64,000 nucleotides of DNA from a halophilic archaeon (GTDB lineage: Archaea > Halobacteriota > Halobacteria > Halobacteriales > Haladaptataceae), in NCBI GenBank assembly GCA_003298465.1, contig QNGA01000012.1, positions 36,763 through 100,762 on the forward strand. The letters run 5' to 3'. Positions 35,062 through 43,874 of this stretch are shown here, in pieces. Each line of letters begins with the position of its first letter. Position 1 is the stretch's first letter. The notes beneath the pieces were generated by a model. The model saw only the letters and a list, made by a program, of their open reading frames with translations. It was not told where the DNA came from and did not search any database. The translations under genes and the position numbers were made by a program.

Positions 35062-37371
35062 TCAGCGCACCGAGTCGAGCATCAGCTTCTGCTCGACGCG
35101 TTTGACCTCGTGCTGGACGTCGCGGACCGCGTCGATGTTCGCCGAGATGGACGAGACCCCCTCGTTGACGAGGAACTGGACCATCTCGGGTTTCGACCCG
35201 GCCTGGCCGCAGATGCTGGTGTCGATGTCGTGTTCGCGACAGCACTCGATGGTCTGGCCGATGAGTTCGAGCACTGCGGGGTGGAGTTCGTCGAACCGAC
35301 CGGCGACGTTCTCGTTGTTCCGGTCGACCGCGAGCGTGTACTGCGTGAGGTCGTTCGTCCCGAAGCTGGCGAAGTCGATGCCGGCCTGGGCCATCTCCTC
35401 TATCTGGAGCGCGCTCGCGGGCGTCTCGATCATCACGCCCCACGTGCGCTTTTCGGGGTCGACGCCCGTCTCGGTCATCAGTCGGCGGACACGGTGGACG
35501 TCCTCGGCGTCGTTGACGAGCGGGAACATGATCTCGACGTTGTCGTAGCCCATGTCGTACAGCTCCCGGAACGCCTCGAGTTCGTGCTTGAACACCTCGG
35601 GCTTGTCGAGGCTGCGCCGGACGCCCCGCCAGCCCAGCATCGGGTTGTGTTCGTTCGGCTCGTCCTCGCCGCCCTCCAGTTGCTGGAACTCGTCGGTCGG
35701 CGCGTCGAGGGTGCGGACCCGCACCGGTCGGGGGTAGAACTCCTCGGCGACGCCCCGGACGCCCTCGACTATCTCGTTCACGTAGGCGTCCTCGCCGTGG
35801 TCCTCGAGGTACTTCGCGGGCGTCTTGTTGGTCGAGAGGATCATGTGCTCCATCCGGAGCAGGCCGACGCCGTCGGCGCCCGTGGCGGCCGCGCGCTCCG
35901 CGGCCTCCGGGATGGAGACGTTGACCTTCACCTCGGTCGCCGTCATCGGCTTGACGGGCGTCTTCGGGCGGGCGTCCTCGATGGGTTCGCGCTCCTGTTC
36001 GGTCTCTGGCTGGCCCTCGGTGACGGTGCCCTTGTCGCCGTCGAGCGTGATGGTCATCTCGTCTTCCAGCTTGTCGGTCGCGTCGGTGGAGCCGACGACC
36101 GCCGGCACGCCGAGCTCCCTGGAGACGATGGCGGCGTGGCTGGTCATGCCGCCCTCGTCGGTGATGATGCCGTCCGCCCGCTTCATCGCGGGTACCATGT
36201 CCGGCGTCGTCATCTCAGTGACGATGATGTCGCCGTCGCCGACCTTGTCGAGCTGGTCGAGCTTGTCGACGATGCGGACCGGGCCGCTGGCGATGCCGGG
36301 ACTCGCGCCGAGGCCGTTCACGAGCTGATCGCCGCTTCCACCGCCGCCGCCCGCGGCTTCGACCGCGCCGCTGCCGTCGGCGACGCCCTCCGTGGCGCTC
36401 TCGGCCGCGTCGGAGCCGATGTCGCCCTCGTCGATGGTGGTGATGGGTCGCGACTGGAGCATGTAGACGGTTCCGTCGACGATGGCCCACTCCACGTCCT
36501 GGGGGGTGCCGTAGTGGTCCTCGACCTCCTCGCCGAGTTCGACGAGTCGGTCGATGTCGTCGTCCGAGAGCACGCGCTCCTCGCGCCTGTCGTCGGACAC
36601 CTCGCGCTCGACCGTCTCGCCGGTCTCGGAGTCTTTCACGTGCATCACCTTCTTGTCGGCGATGGTGACCTCCTCCGTCGCGCCGGAGGCGCGGTCGACG
36701 ACGTAGTTGTCCGGGGAGACGGAGCCGGAGACGACCGCCTCGCCGAGCCCCCACGCCGCCTCGATGATTATCTTGTCGTCGCCCGTCGACGGGTGGCTGG
36801 TGAACATGACGCCGCTCTTCTCGGCGTCGACCATGCGCTGGACCACGACCGCGATGTCGACCTTGTCGTGCGCGAAGTCCTTCTCTTCGCGGTAGTAGAT
36901 AGCTCGTTGGGTGAAAAGCGACGCCCAGCAGCGCTTGACCCGGTCGATGAGGTCCTCCCCGGTGATGTTCAGGAACGTCTCCTGCTGGCCGGCGAAGGAG
37001 GCGTCGGGCAGGTCCTCGGCGGTCGCAGACGAGCGCACGGCGACGAACGCCTCGCCGTCGTCCAGGTTATCGTACGCCTCTAGGATGCCCGCCCGCATGT
37101 CCTCGGGGATGTCCGTCCCGAGGATGAGTTCCTCGGCGCGCTCCTCGGCCTCCGCCAGCGCGGCGGAGTCCTCGGTGTCCACGGAGACGGCCTCGAACAA
37201 CTCGTCCTCGATGCCGGTCTCCTCGATGAACTCGCGGTAAGTTCCGGCGGTGACGACGAACCCCGGCGGCACCGGCAGGTCGGCCCCGGTGAGTTCACCG
37301 AGCGACGCGCCCTTGCCGCCTACCAGTTCGAGGTCGTCTGCGCTGATCTCGTCCAGCCAGAGTACAACCAT
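35062..37371 (-). CDS. ppsA: Phosphoenolpyruvate synthase
   Basis: This 769-residue enzyme converts pyruvate, ATP and water to PEP, AMP and phosphate for gluconeogenesis. The N-terminal ATP-grasp part has GGKGASLGELTG and VRSSATAEDLPDASFAGQQE. The phosphohistidine domain has GGMTSHAAIVSRELGVPAVV (His at about 412). The C-terminal PEP/pyruvate domain contains FGTNDLTQYTLAVDR and CGQAGSKPEM. The linker before the phosphohistidine domain (about 320-350) is a glycine-rich acidic insert. The ATG at 37371 is preferred over 37389 because TTTATC at 37399-37404 is about 30 bp upstream. Confidence 0.97.
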   Translation of the reverse strand: MVVLWLDEISADDLELVGGKGASLGELTGADLPVPPGFVVTAGTYREFIEETGIEDELFEAVSVDTEDSAALAEAEERAEELILGTDIPEDMRAGILEAYDNLDDGEAFVAVRSSATAEDLPDASFAGQQETFLNITGEDLIDRVKRCWASLFTQRAIYYREEKDFAHDKVDIAVVVQRMVDAEKSGVMFTSHPSTGDDKIIIEAAWGLGEAVVSGSVSPDNYVVDRASGATEEVTIADKKVMHVKDSETGETVEREVSDDRREERVLSDDDIDRLVELGEEVEDHYGTPQDVEWAIVDGTVYMLQSRPITTIDEGDIGSDAAESATEGVADGSGAVEAAGGGGGSGDQLVNGLGASPGIASGPVRIVDKLDQLDKVGDGDIIVTEMTTPDMVPAMKRADGIITDEGGMTSHAAIVSRELGVPAVVGSTDATDKLEDEMTITLDGDKGTVTEGQPETEQEREPIEDARPKTPVKPMTATEVKVNVSIPEAAERAAATGADGVGLLRMEHMILSTNKTPAKYLEDHGEDAYVNEIVEGVRGVAEEFYPRPVRVRTLDAPTDEFQQLEGGEDEPNEHNPMLGWRGVRRSLDKPEVFKHELEAFRELYDMGYDNVEIMFPLVNDAEDVHRVRRLMTETGVDPEKRTWGVMIETPASALQIEEMAQAGIDFASFGTNDLTQYTLAVDRNNENVAGRFDELHPAVLELIGQTIECCREHDIDTSICGQAGSKPEMVQFLVNEGVSSISANIDAVRDVQHEVKRVEQKLMLDSVR

Positions 37372-37398
37372 GTGCGTACGAGTGGACACACGAAGATA

Positions 37399-37404
37399 GA
37401 TAAA
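37399..37404 (-). promoter_or_regulatory. TATA-like box of the PEP synthase gene
   Basis: TTTATC on the minus strand, centred about 30 bp before the ATG at 37371 and only about 12 bp before the alternative ATG at 37389. Confidence 0.5.
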
Positions 37405-37521
37405 GAACCTTCCGACCAGTCACGGCGGTCAAATTAACTCGTAACCGAGTATTTTCTCAACCCGCCCTCCCCCGGCCGGCAAGCCGATGGTTTGACGCCG
37501 GTCGCCGTCGTGGAACCGTCG

Positions 37522-37869
37522 ATGAAAGCCAACGTCTCCGGCGGCGAACAGGTCGAGTGCCACGATTTCGAGGAAGGACAGCACGGCGTCGTCCTCCGCG
37601 ACCACGAGGGGGCCACGGTGGGGTACGTCCCCTACGAGAACCTGGAGTACGTCGCCCGGACCAGGACGCCCGTCGCCTCGTCCAACCTGGCCAGCGTCGG
37701 CTACGAACCGGAGGCGGAGGTCCTGGAGATAGCATTCCGGAGCGGCGGCGTCTACCGGTACTTCGACGTGCCCGACGAGGTCTACCGGGAACTGCTGAGC
37801 GCGCGCTCCCACGGGTCGTACTTCCACGAGAACGTCCGCGACCAGTACGAGTACCGCCGAATCCGGTAA
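37522..37869 (+). CDS. KTSC-domain protein
   Basis: This is a 115-residue soluble protein. The N-terminal half is a small unknown part (QVECHDFEEGQHGVVLRDHE). The C-terminal half is a KTSC domain: ASSNLASVGYEPEAEVLEIA, then GGVYRYFDVPDEVYRELLSA and SHGSYFHENVRDQYEYRRI. KTSC is named after lysyl-tRNA synthetase; here it is free-standing, a form common in bacteria and archaea with unknown function. The ATG at 37522 starts the recognisable protein; an upstream TTG at 37492 is unlikely. Confidence 0.85.
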   Translation: MKANVSGGEQVECHDFEEGQHGVVLRDHEGATVGYVPYENLEYVARTRTPVASSNLASVGYEPEAEVLEIAFRSGGVYRYFDVPDEVYRELLSARSHGSYFHENVRDQYEYRRIR

Positions 37870-37913
37870 CGACCCGGACGCCCGGCCGTCGACGCCGCCG
37901 AACGCGTCCGCGG

Positions 37914-38864
37914 TCAGGCTTCCAGGATGTCGTCGTCGTCGTCCGCCTCGGGGACGACCAGACTCCCCTCCAGCGCGGTGACCGCTCGGCCGCCGACCCG
38001 AACTTCGTCGCCGACGCGCACGCGGACGTGGCCCGGACGGTCCACGAAGTGTCCCTGCTCGAAGCGCATCTCCTCCGGAACGCTCCCGGTTTCACCGGTC
38101 GCGTCGTCCGTGGCGGGTCCTGCCTCGGGCTCGTCGAAGGCCTCGAATCGCCGCAGGTACGCACCGGTCGCGCCGCTGGCGGTGCCGGTCACGGGGTCCT
38201 CGGGGACGCCGGCGAGGGGCGCGAACATCCGGCCGTGGAGCGTCGAGTCTCCGTCCAGGGCGTCGAAACTGAACGCGTAGACGCCGACCGCGTCCACCGC
38301 TTCGCAGAGTTCCTCGACCGCAGCCGCGTCGGGGTCGGCGTTCCCGAGATGTTCGAGGAAGTTCACGGGGACGACGAGGAAGGGGAGGCCGGTCGAGGCG
38401 ACGGCCGGCGGCAGGTCCGCGCCGACGTCGCGCAGCGCGGCGGGGTCGATGCCGAGCGCGTCGCCGAGGCGGTCGTAGTCGACGTCCACGCGCTCGACGG
38501 TGGGGTCGTCCTGCGTCATCCAGACGGTGCCGTCCTCGGTCACGTCGACGTCGAGCACGCCGACGTTCGTCTCCAGCGAATGGGTTCCCGGTTCGATTTC
38601 GCCGTCTTCGAGCAGGCGGAAGTGCGACGCGACGGTCGCGTGACCGCAGAGGTCGACTTCCGTCGTCGGCGTGAAGTACCGGACCCGGCGGTCGGCGTCG
38701 TCGCTCTCGACGAAGAACGCGGTCTCGCTGACCGACAGTTCGCGGGCGATCGCCTGCATCTGCGCCCCGGTGAGGTCGTCTGCGTCCGGGACCACGCCCG
38801 CTGCGTTGCCGGCGAGCGGTTCGTCGGTGAAGGCGTCAACGAGGAGGGTGCGTACCGTCTCCAT
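37914..38864 (-). CDS. PhzF-family isomerase/epimerase
   Basis: This 316-residue protein of the diaminopimelate epimerase fold starts METVRTLLVDAFTDEPLAGN. Family marks are AGVVPDADDLTGAQMQAIAR, LSVSETAFFVES (Glu of the active site), YFTPTTEVDLCGHATVAS and PVTGTASGATGAYLRRF. PhzF enzymes isomerise phenazine precursors, but most archaeal members have no known substrate. The ATG at 38864 is preferred because it opens the conserved N-terminus; an upstream ATG at 38894 adds ten residues. Confidence 0.9.
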   Translation of the reverse strand: METVRTLLVDAFTDEPLAGNAAGVVPDADDLTGAQMQAIARELSVSETAFFVESDDADRRVRYFTPTTEVDLCGHATVASHFRLLEDGEIEPGTHSLETNVGVLDVDVTEDGTVWMTQDDPTVERVDVDYDRLGDALGIDPAALRDVGADLPPAVASTGLPFLVVPVNFLEHLGNADPDAAAVEELCEAVDAVGVYAFSFDALDGDSTLHGRMFAPLAGVPEDPVTGTASGATGAYLRRFEAFDEPEAGPATDDATGETGSVPEEMRFEQGHFVDRPGHVRVRVGDEVRVGGRAVTALEGSLVVPEADDDDDILEA

Positions 38865-38966
38865 GCCCGGAACGTCACAGGGTAGGTGGTTCAATCCTCC
38901 GCTCGACCGCCCGTCCCGACGCCGCCGAGGTCGACGCTGCGTCGGGTCGTGGAGGACCCGACGCGG

Positions 38967-40304
38967 TCAGCTCGCCCGGTCGGTCTCGATGTAGCGGAGC
39001 TCGACGTTCACGTTCGTGCCGGTCCTCCGTTCGATGTTCCGCGCGATCCGATCCGCGAGGCGTGGGTAGCGGTCGTCGGACGGTACCCCGACGGTGACGA
39101 TCACCCGGTCGGGTTCGTGGAACAGCGTGCTCGTGGGCAACATCCCGTTGCCGAACATCGACCCCTGGCGGTAGTTCACCTCGACCCCGATCTTCTGGAC
39201 GTCCTCGTAGGGCGCCTCGCCGAGCATATCGCCGACTGTATCGTCCGCGTTGTGCTCGAACTGGGCGTCCTGGTACGTCGAGTAGGTCACGGCGCCGAGG
39301 AACACCGAGAGGAGGGAGATGGCGAGGACCAGTACGCCGATGCGCTTGACCATCTCCTGCCGGGAGCGCTCCATCTTGAACCAGCTCCTGGGTTGGTAGC
39401 CCATGTACCGGAGCGTGAGGATGGCGGCGAGGTTGATGGAGAGGACGTTGACCAGCACGAGCACGCCGGAACTGACCGCGACGGTCGGGTTCAGCCACGC
39501 GATGCCGATGCCGACTGCGGCGGCGGGCGGGATGAGCGCCGCCGCGATCATGACGCCGACCAGCGCGACCGAGACGCCGGTCGCGAGGCTGAAGACGCCC
39601 GCCACGCCCGCCCCGAGCGCGACGATGAGCGAGAGGAAGTCGGGGGTCAACCGCCCGCTTATCTGGCCGATGGTCGCGATGTTCGTGTTCGGCGGGAAGA
39701 GGTACAACTTCCTGACGACGAACGCGAACACGGTCGCGCTGAGGATGGAGACGACCCCGCCGATGGCCTGGAGTTTCACGCCGCGTCGGAACAGGTCGTC
39801 CTCGTTGAGGACGGTCCCGACGCCGGTCGAGAGCGCAGGACCGACCAGCGGTGCGATCACCATCGACCCGACGACCACCGCCGGCGAGTCGAGCAACAGC
39901 CCCGCCGCGGCGACGACGGCGCTGATTATCGTCATGGTGATGAACGTCCAGAAGCGGGGCGACAGCTCGCGCGCCCGGATGAGTATCTCCTCCCGGGCGA
40001 TGCGGGTGATGCTGCTGTCGGTCTCGAACCGTTCGGTGAGTTCCTCGAAGCGCCGCGAGGTGTCGACCTCGGCGTCGATGATGACCACGTGGGCGTCCTC
40101 GCTCAGGCCCGAACTGTGCAGTTCGTCGATCACCGGCTGAACCGCACCCTGTGGCAGTGGGAACGTCGCCACGGCCGTGTGTTCGCGGTCGCCTGCCGGC
40201 CCGCTGGTCGCGTCCGTCAGGTAGTAGTCGATCTCCATCTCCTCCAGCGTCTCGACTACCGTCTCCCGCTCACCGGCCGGAATCGTGACCTCTACGTGAC
40301 GCAC
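38967..40304 (-). CDS. DUF389/TIGR00341-family membrane protein
   Basis: This 445-residue protein starts with GTG at 40304 (VRHVEVTIPAGERETVVETL). The cytoplasmic N-terminal part is followed by about seven hydrophobic segments, including FWTFITMTIISAVVAAAGLL, AVVVGSMVIAPLVGPALSTG and VALVGVMIAAALIPPAAAVG, the hallmark DUF389 motifs. A soluble C-terminal domain follows. The family is found in bacteria and archaea without an established function; a transport or sensing role is only speculative. It is divergent from engB. Confidence 0.88.
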   Translation of the reverse strand: MRHVEVTIPAGERETVVETLEEMEIDYYLTDATSGPAGDREHTAVATFPLPQGAVQPVIDELHSSGLSEDAHVVIIDAEVDTSRRFEELTERFETDSSITRIAREEILIRARELSPRFWTFITMTIISAVVAAAGLLLDSPAVVVGSMVIAPLVGPALSTGVGTVLNEDDLFRRGVKLQAIGGVVSILSATVFAFVVRKLYLFPPNTNIATIGQISGRLTPDFLSLIVALGAGVAGVFSLATGVSVALVGVMIAAALIPPAAAVGIGIAWLNPTVAVSSGVLVLVNVLSINLAAILTLRYMGYQPRSWFKMERSRQEMVKRIGVLVLAISLLSVFLGAVTYSTYQDAQFEHNADDTVGDMLGEAPYEDVQKIGVEVNYRQGSMFGNGMLPTSTLFHEPDRVIVTVGVPSDDRYPRLADRIARNIERRTGTNVNVELRYIETDRAS

Positions 40305-40457
40305 AGTTTCGCTTCGAGCGCGCAGGACGAAATAACCGCTGGCATCGCATCGAGTGCGCGAGGCGACGTTCGCCCGACCGCGCGGGCCGGTCCGCTCGCT
40401 TCGCAGGAGCGTTCGTGCAACCGCGGGGGTTAAGCCCCGAGAGGCGAAAGGGCGGAT

Positions 40458-41078
40458 ATGTTCGAGGGTCGTCCGGACCGCGATGCGGAGGTCGTGTTCG
40501 TCGGTCGGTCGAACGTCGGGAAGTCGACGCTGATGCGCGAGTTGACCGGCCACCAGTTCGAGACGGGCGGCAAGCCGGGAGTCACCCGGTCGCCGAACTT
40601 CTACGACTGGGCGGGCGACGACTTCGTGCTCACCGACCTGCCCGGCTTCGGGTTCATGTCCGGCGTCTCCGAGGAGCGCCGCGAACGGATCAAGACCGAC
40701 GTGGTACAGTACGTCGAGAAGCACGCCGACGACATCCTCGTGGGCGTGCTCGTCGTCGACGGCAAGAGCGTCATCGACATCATCGACCGCCACTCCGGCG
40801 GCGACGAGGTCCCTCACGACGTGGAGATGTTCCATTTCCTCCGGGACGTGGGCGTTCCGACCGTCGTCGCGGTGAACAAGATGGACAAGGTCGACGACCG
40901 CGACGAGCGCCTGAACGACCTCTGTGACCGCCTCGGGCTGTATCCGCCGTGGAAGCAGTGGCGAGACACCATCGCGCCGATCAGCGCGAAACGGGGCAAC
41001 ATCGACGCGCTCCAGGAGGCGGTGAAGACCCACCTGCACGACCAGAAGCGCGACGACCTGCTGAAGTTCTTCTCGTGA
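40458..41078 (+). CDS. engB: GTPase EngB (YihA family)
   Basis: This is a 206-residue GTPase with all motifs: G1 [12 protein letters not shown] at 13-24, G3 [15 protein letters not shown]4 AVNKMDKVD and G5 [11 protein letters not shown]. EngB is a GTP-binding protein that takes part in large-subunit ribosome assembly in bacteria; archaeal homologues are of less certain role. A GGTTAAGC box lies about 27 bp before the ATG at 40458. It is divergent from the DUF389 gene. Confidence 0.94.
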   Translation: MFEGRPDRDAEVVFVGRSNVGKSTLMRELTGHQFETGGKPGVTRSPNFYDWAGDDFVLTDLPGFGFMSGVSEERRERIKTDVVQYVEKHADDILVGVLVVDGKSVIDIIDRHSGGDEVPHDVEMFHFLRDVGVPTVVAVNKMDKVDDRDERLNDLCDRLGLYPPWKQWRDTIAPISAKRGNIDALQEAVKTHLHDQKRDDLLKFFS

Positions 41079-41196
41079 ACCGCCGGAGCGTCCCGTTCCG
41101 AACACGTTCGCGCCGTTCCCAGTAGCTGAGAACGCCTCTCATCGCGCGAGAACGGGCGTTCCGTCTTATACTCCTTCTGTTCCAAGCAGTACGTGT

Positions 41197-42336
41197 ATGA
41201 CTCGAATTGGAGCACCCGGATCCGGTATCTCGCGTCGAGACTTCGTGAAGGCGACCGGCGCGACGGGCGTCGTGGCCGCCGCAGGCTGTACCGCGCCGTC
41301 CCAGCCGGAACAGCGCGACCAGCAGGCGACGAACGAGGGCGCTGCGGCGAAACTGCCGACGACGAGCGCCCCACAGGTCGTCGACCTCGACGAACAGAAC
41401 CACGAGGTGACGATGAGCGCCGTCCCGGCCCGCCACGAGGTACACCCCCTCGACACGATGGGGGGCCCGGTCAACCTGCCGAAGACGTGGGCGTTCCAGG
41501 CGGACGACGGGGAGCCGAGCGTCCCGGGACCCGTCCTCCGGACGACCGAGGGCAACAACCTGAAGATAACGCTCGACAACTCGGGCATGAACAACCCGCA
41601 CACGCTGCACTTCCACGGCGTCCGGAAGACGTGGAAGAACGACGGCGTCCCGACGACGACCGGCGTCACGGTGAAACCGGGCGAGAAACACACCTACACG
41701 ATTCCGGCGAACGTCCCCGGCACTCACCTCTATCACTGCCACTACCAGACCCCGATGCACATGGAGATGGGGATGTACGGCATCCTCCGCGTCGACCCGA
41801 AGGGGTACGAGGAGGCCGACAAGGAGTACTTCGCGACGGTGCGAGAGTGGGACTCCAGCCTCTCGCGGATGTACGCCGGCAAGAACAGTAGCTTCGACCT
41901 GCGCAAGCGCAACCCGGACGTGTTCACGGTCAACGGCAAGAGCGCGCCGCGCACGCTCCACCCCGAGGACGGTACGCCGTTCATCGTCGAGAAGGGCGAC
42001 ACCGTTCGCATCCACTTCGTCAACGCCGGGTTCATGTCGCACCCGCTGCACACGCACAACCACCGGTTCGAGGTCGTCGAGAAGGACGGCGCCGACTACC
42101 CGGAGGCGATGCGGTTCCCCCAGGACGTGGTGAGCGTCTCGCCCGCCGAGCGGTACACGCTGGAGTTCGAGGCGGACGCCGACCCCGGCATCTACCTGAT
42201 GCACTGTCACAAGGTCGACCACGTCCGCAACGGGGCCAGCTATCCGGGCGGGATGCTGTCGGCCATCGTCTACAGGGAGGCGATGAGCTCGGACATCTTC
42301 GGACAGCTGATGGAGTACGCGGGCTACGAGGGGTGA
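41197..42336 (+). CDS. Tat-exported two-domain multicopper oxidase
   Basis: This 379-residue protein has a twin-arginine signal (SRRDFVKATGATGVVAAAGC), probably ending in a lipobox Cys at about 31. Domain 1 holds the copper motifs TLHFHG at 137-141 and LYHCHYQTPMHMEMGM at 178-193, with C181, H188 and M193 as a type 1 set. Domain 2 holds HPLHTHNH at 282-289 and YLMHCHKVDH at 333-342. Both domains carry HCH with a type-1-like Cys, so it belongs to the two-domain MCO class, which works as a trimer with T2/T3 copper between subunits. It could be a laccase-like oxidase or a nitrite reductase relative. A CTTATAC box is about 29 bp upstream. Confidence 0.88.
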   Translation: MTRIGAPGSGISRRDFVKATGATGVVAAAGCTAPSQPEQRDQQATNEGAAAKLPTTSAPQVVDLDEQNHEVTMSAVPARHEVHPLDTMGGPVNLPKTWAFQADDGEPSVPGPVLRTTEGNNLKITLDNSGMNNPHTLHFHGVRKTWKNDGVPTTTGVTVKPGEKHTYTIPANVPGTHLYHCHYQTPMHMEMGMYGILRVDPKGYEEADKEYFATVREWDSSLSRMYAGKNSSFDLRKRNPDVFTVNGKSAPRTLHPEDGTPFIVEKGDTVRIHFVNAGFMSHPLHTHNHRFEVVEKDGADYPEAMRFPQDVVSVSPAERYTLEFEADADPGIYLMHCHKVDHVRNGASYPGGMLSAIVYREAMSSDIFGQLMEYAGYEG

Positions 42337-42340
42337 TTCG

Positions 42341-42916
42341 ATGACCGAAATCGACCGCAGAACGTTCGTCCGCGGGGCGGTCGGAGCCGCCGCGCTGGCG
42401 TCGGCCCCGGCCGCCGCGAACGCAGCGCCGGACGTCGTCGACGAGACGGGAAAGAGCGAAGTGACCGTGAAGGTGGGCGTCCAGGGCAACGGCGGACCGT
42501 ACGCGTTCGGCCCCGAAGCCGTCCGCGTCGACCCCGGGACCACCGTGCGGTGGACGTGGACCGGCGAGGGGATGCACAACGTCGTCGCCGAGGACGGGAG
42601 CTTCGAGAGCGAGATGCTCGGCGAGGCCGGCGCGACGTTCGAACACACCTTCGAGGAGACGGGAACGACGGAGTACTTCTGCTCGCCCCACAGGTCGATG
42701 GGGATGACGGGAGTCCTGGTCGTCGGCGAGGACGCCGGCGTCGCGTCCGCCGACGGCGGCGGCGGCGTCGCCTCGATGGGGCCGGGCGAACTGGCGGTCG
42801 GCGGTAGCTTCGTCGCCGCGCTCCTGTCGCCGCTGGCGTTCGCGGCGTTCCTGTTCGCTCGCGGTCGCGAGGAGGGGGCGACCGCGCCGGAGACGCCCGG
42901 TCGGCCACAGCCCTGA
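42341..42916 (+). CDS. Halocyanin-like blue copper protein, membrane anchored
   Basis: This is a 191-residue electron carrier. The twin-arginine signal is DRRTFVRGAVGAAALASAP. The plastocyanin fold has copper ligands H79 (GMHNVVAEDG), C114, H117 and M122 (TEYFCSPHRSMGM). A Gly/Ala-rich linker leads to a C-terminal membrane helix (GSFVAALLSPLAFAAFLFA), so the protein faces the cell exterior. It starts 4 bp after the multicopper oxidase stop, which strongly suggests a shared transcript and a redox partnership. Confidence 0.92.
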   Translation: MTEIDRRTFVRGAVGAAALASAPAAANAAPDVVDETGKSEVTVKVGVQGNGGPYAFGPEAVRVDPGTTVRWTWTGEGMHNVVAEDGSFESEMLGEAGATFEHTFEETGTTEYFCSPHRSMGMTGVLVVGEDAGVASADGGGGVASMGPGELAVGGSFVAALLSPLAFAAFLFARGREEGATAPETPGRPQP

Positions 42917-42943
42917 AACCCGCCGCGACCCTCCTTCGACCCG

Positions 42944-43183
42944 ATGACAGTGGCACTCTCGGAGGAAGACGAAGGGAAGAGAGTCGTCGACGCCGACGGG
43001 ACCGAGGTGGGCGTGGTCGCCGACGTCCAGCACGGTACCGCGCACGTCGAGGCCGACGAGGACAGAGTCGAGGAGATGAAGACCCGCTTCGACGCGGGAG
43101 AGTACGGCGAGAACACGTACGCGCTCCAGGACGACGACGTCGACAACGTCGACGACGACCGTCTCGTCCTCGCTGCCGACTGA
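42944..43183 (+). CDS. Small PRC-barrel-like acidic protein
   Basis: This 79-residue soluble acidic protein has a beta-barrel pattern (GKRVVDADGTEVGVVADVQH) resembling a PRC-barrel half, then DEDRVEEMKTRFDAGEYGEN and ALQDDDVDNVDDDRLVLAAD. Proteins of this kind are common in haloarchaea and lack an assigned function. It follows the halocyanin gene by 27 bp on the same strand. Confidence 0.75.
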   Translation: MTVALSEEDEGKRVVDADGTEVGVVADVQHGTAHVEADEDRVEEMKTRFDAGEYGENTYALQDDDVDNVDDDRLVLAAD

Positions 43184-43549
43184 GACGCCCGAGGACGCGT
43201 TCGCCCGGCCGACGGGGTTCCGCGACGGCGTCCGTCGCTCGAACGGGCCAGCGCGGCCGCTCGCCGTCGGCGCCGAAAGAATACCTCGCGTACCCCTACC
43301 CGAGGTAAGTAATCCGACACACTGGCGAAGTATATACTTTGTGCATGACGGATTCGTCGTGGTCGGGAAGCTGACACCAGGCGACGTCGTCGACGCCCAT
43401 CCGGAAGTGGAGAGCGCCCGGAGCCGGGACCACCGACGGCGGGCGAAGGCGAGTCGTCTCTCGCTCTCGGTCGTAAATTCAGGGGGCCTCGTAAGGGGGA
43501 TGAAGATGCAGGCAGGAGACACTGGCCCCGAAGCGGTCTTTTCGAACGT
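43184..43549. other. Intergenic stretch with a palindromic TATA-like element
   Basis: No convincing gene in 366 bp. A 7-bp inverted repeat TACCTCG/CGAGGTA lies near 43283-43308. A perfect palindrome AAGTATATACTT at 43328-43339 looks like a TATA-centred operator. An open frame at 43341-43646 encodes an implausible low-complexity product and overlaps the next gene, so I do not call it. Confidence 0.45.
43328..43339 (+). promoter_or_regulatory. Palindromic TATA-like element
   Basis: AAGTATATACTT is a perfect 12-bp palindrome. It is about 217 bp before the ATG at 43550, so it would serve a long leader, a small RNA, or the divergent strand. Confidence 0.35.
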
Positions 43550-43867
43550 ATGTCCGCACTCGAAACCGCCGACTTCCCCGACGGATGGGAGCGCTCGCCG
43601 GACCGTGGCCGGGAAATCGCCATGGAGCGACGGGACGGACGGATGACGGTGCGCGCGATACGGTCCGCGCTGACCGACGGTGACGGGAGCTGGAACCTGC
43701 AGTTCGAACACGGCGTCGAGAACGGTTACTCCGCCGCTCGCCCGGTCGGGCAGGTCCGGACGCGGAAGGCGGCCGTCGCCGAACTCGTCTCGCTGGCCGA
43801 GACGGCCGAGGCGCAACTCGACGAGGGGTCGTCGCCGGACGATGTCGTCCGGGCGTTCCGGAACTGA
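43550..43867 (+). CDS. Small conserved haloarchaeal protein
   Basis: This 105-residue protein starts MSALETADFPDGWERSPDRG. It carries a beta-rich segment (GRMTVRAIRSALTDGDGSWN) and a helical C-terminus (VAELVSLAETAEAQLDEGSS) ending in a DDVVRAF motif. No metal site, signal or membrane segment is visible. It resembles small haloarchaeal regulator-like or UPF proteins, but I do not recognise the family. It is convergent with the ThiR-like gene. Confidence 0.75.
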   Translation: MSALETADFPDGWERSPDRGREIAMERRDGRMTVRAIRSALTDGDGSWNLQFEHGVENGYSAARPVGQVRTRKAAVAELVSLAETAEAQLDEGSSPDDVVRAFRN

Positions 43868-43874
43868 CGACGCC

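Noticed and set aside
43341..43646. Plus-strand frame starting near the palindrome
   Set aside because: The first codons look coding, but the rest is low-complexity and it overlaps the well-supported gene at 43550.
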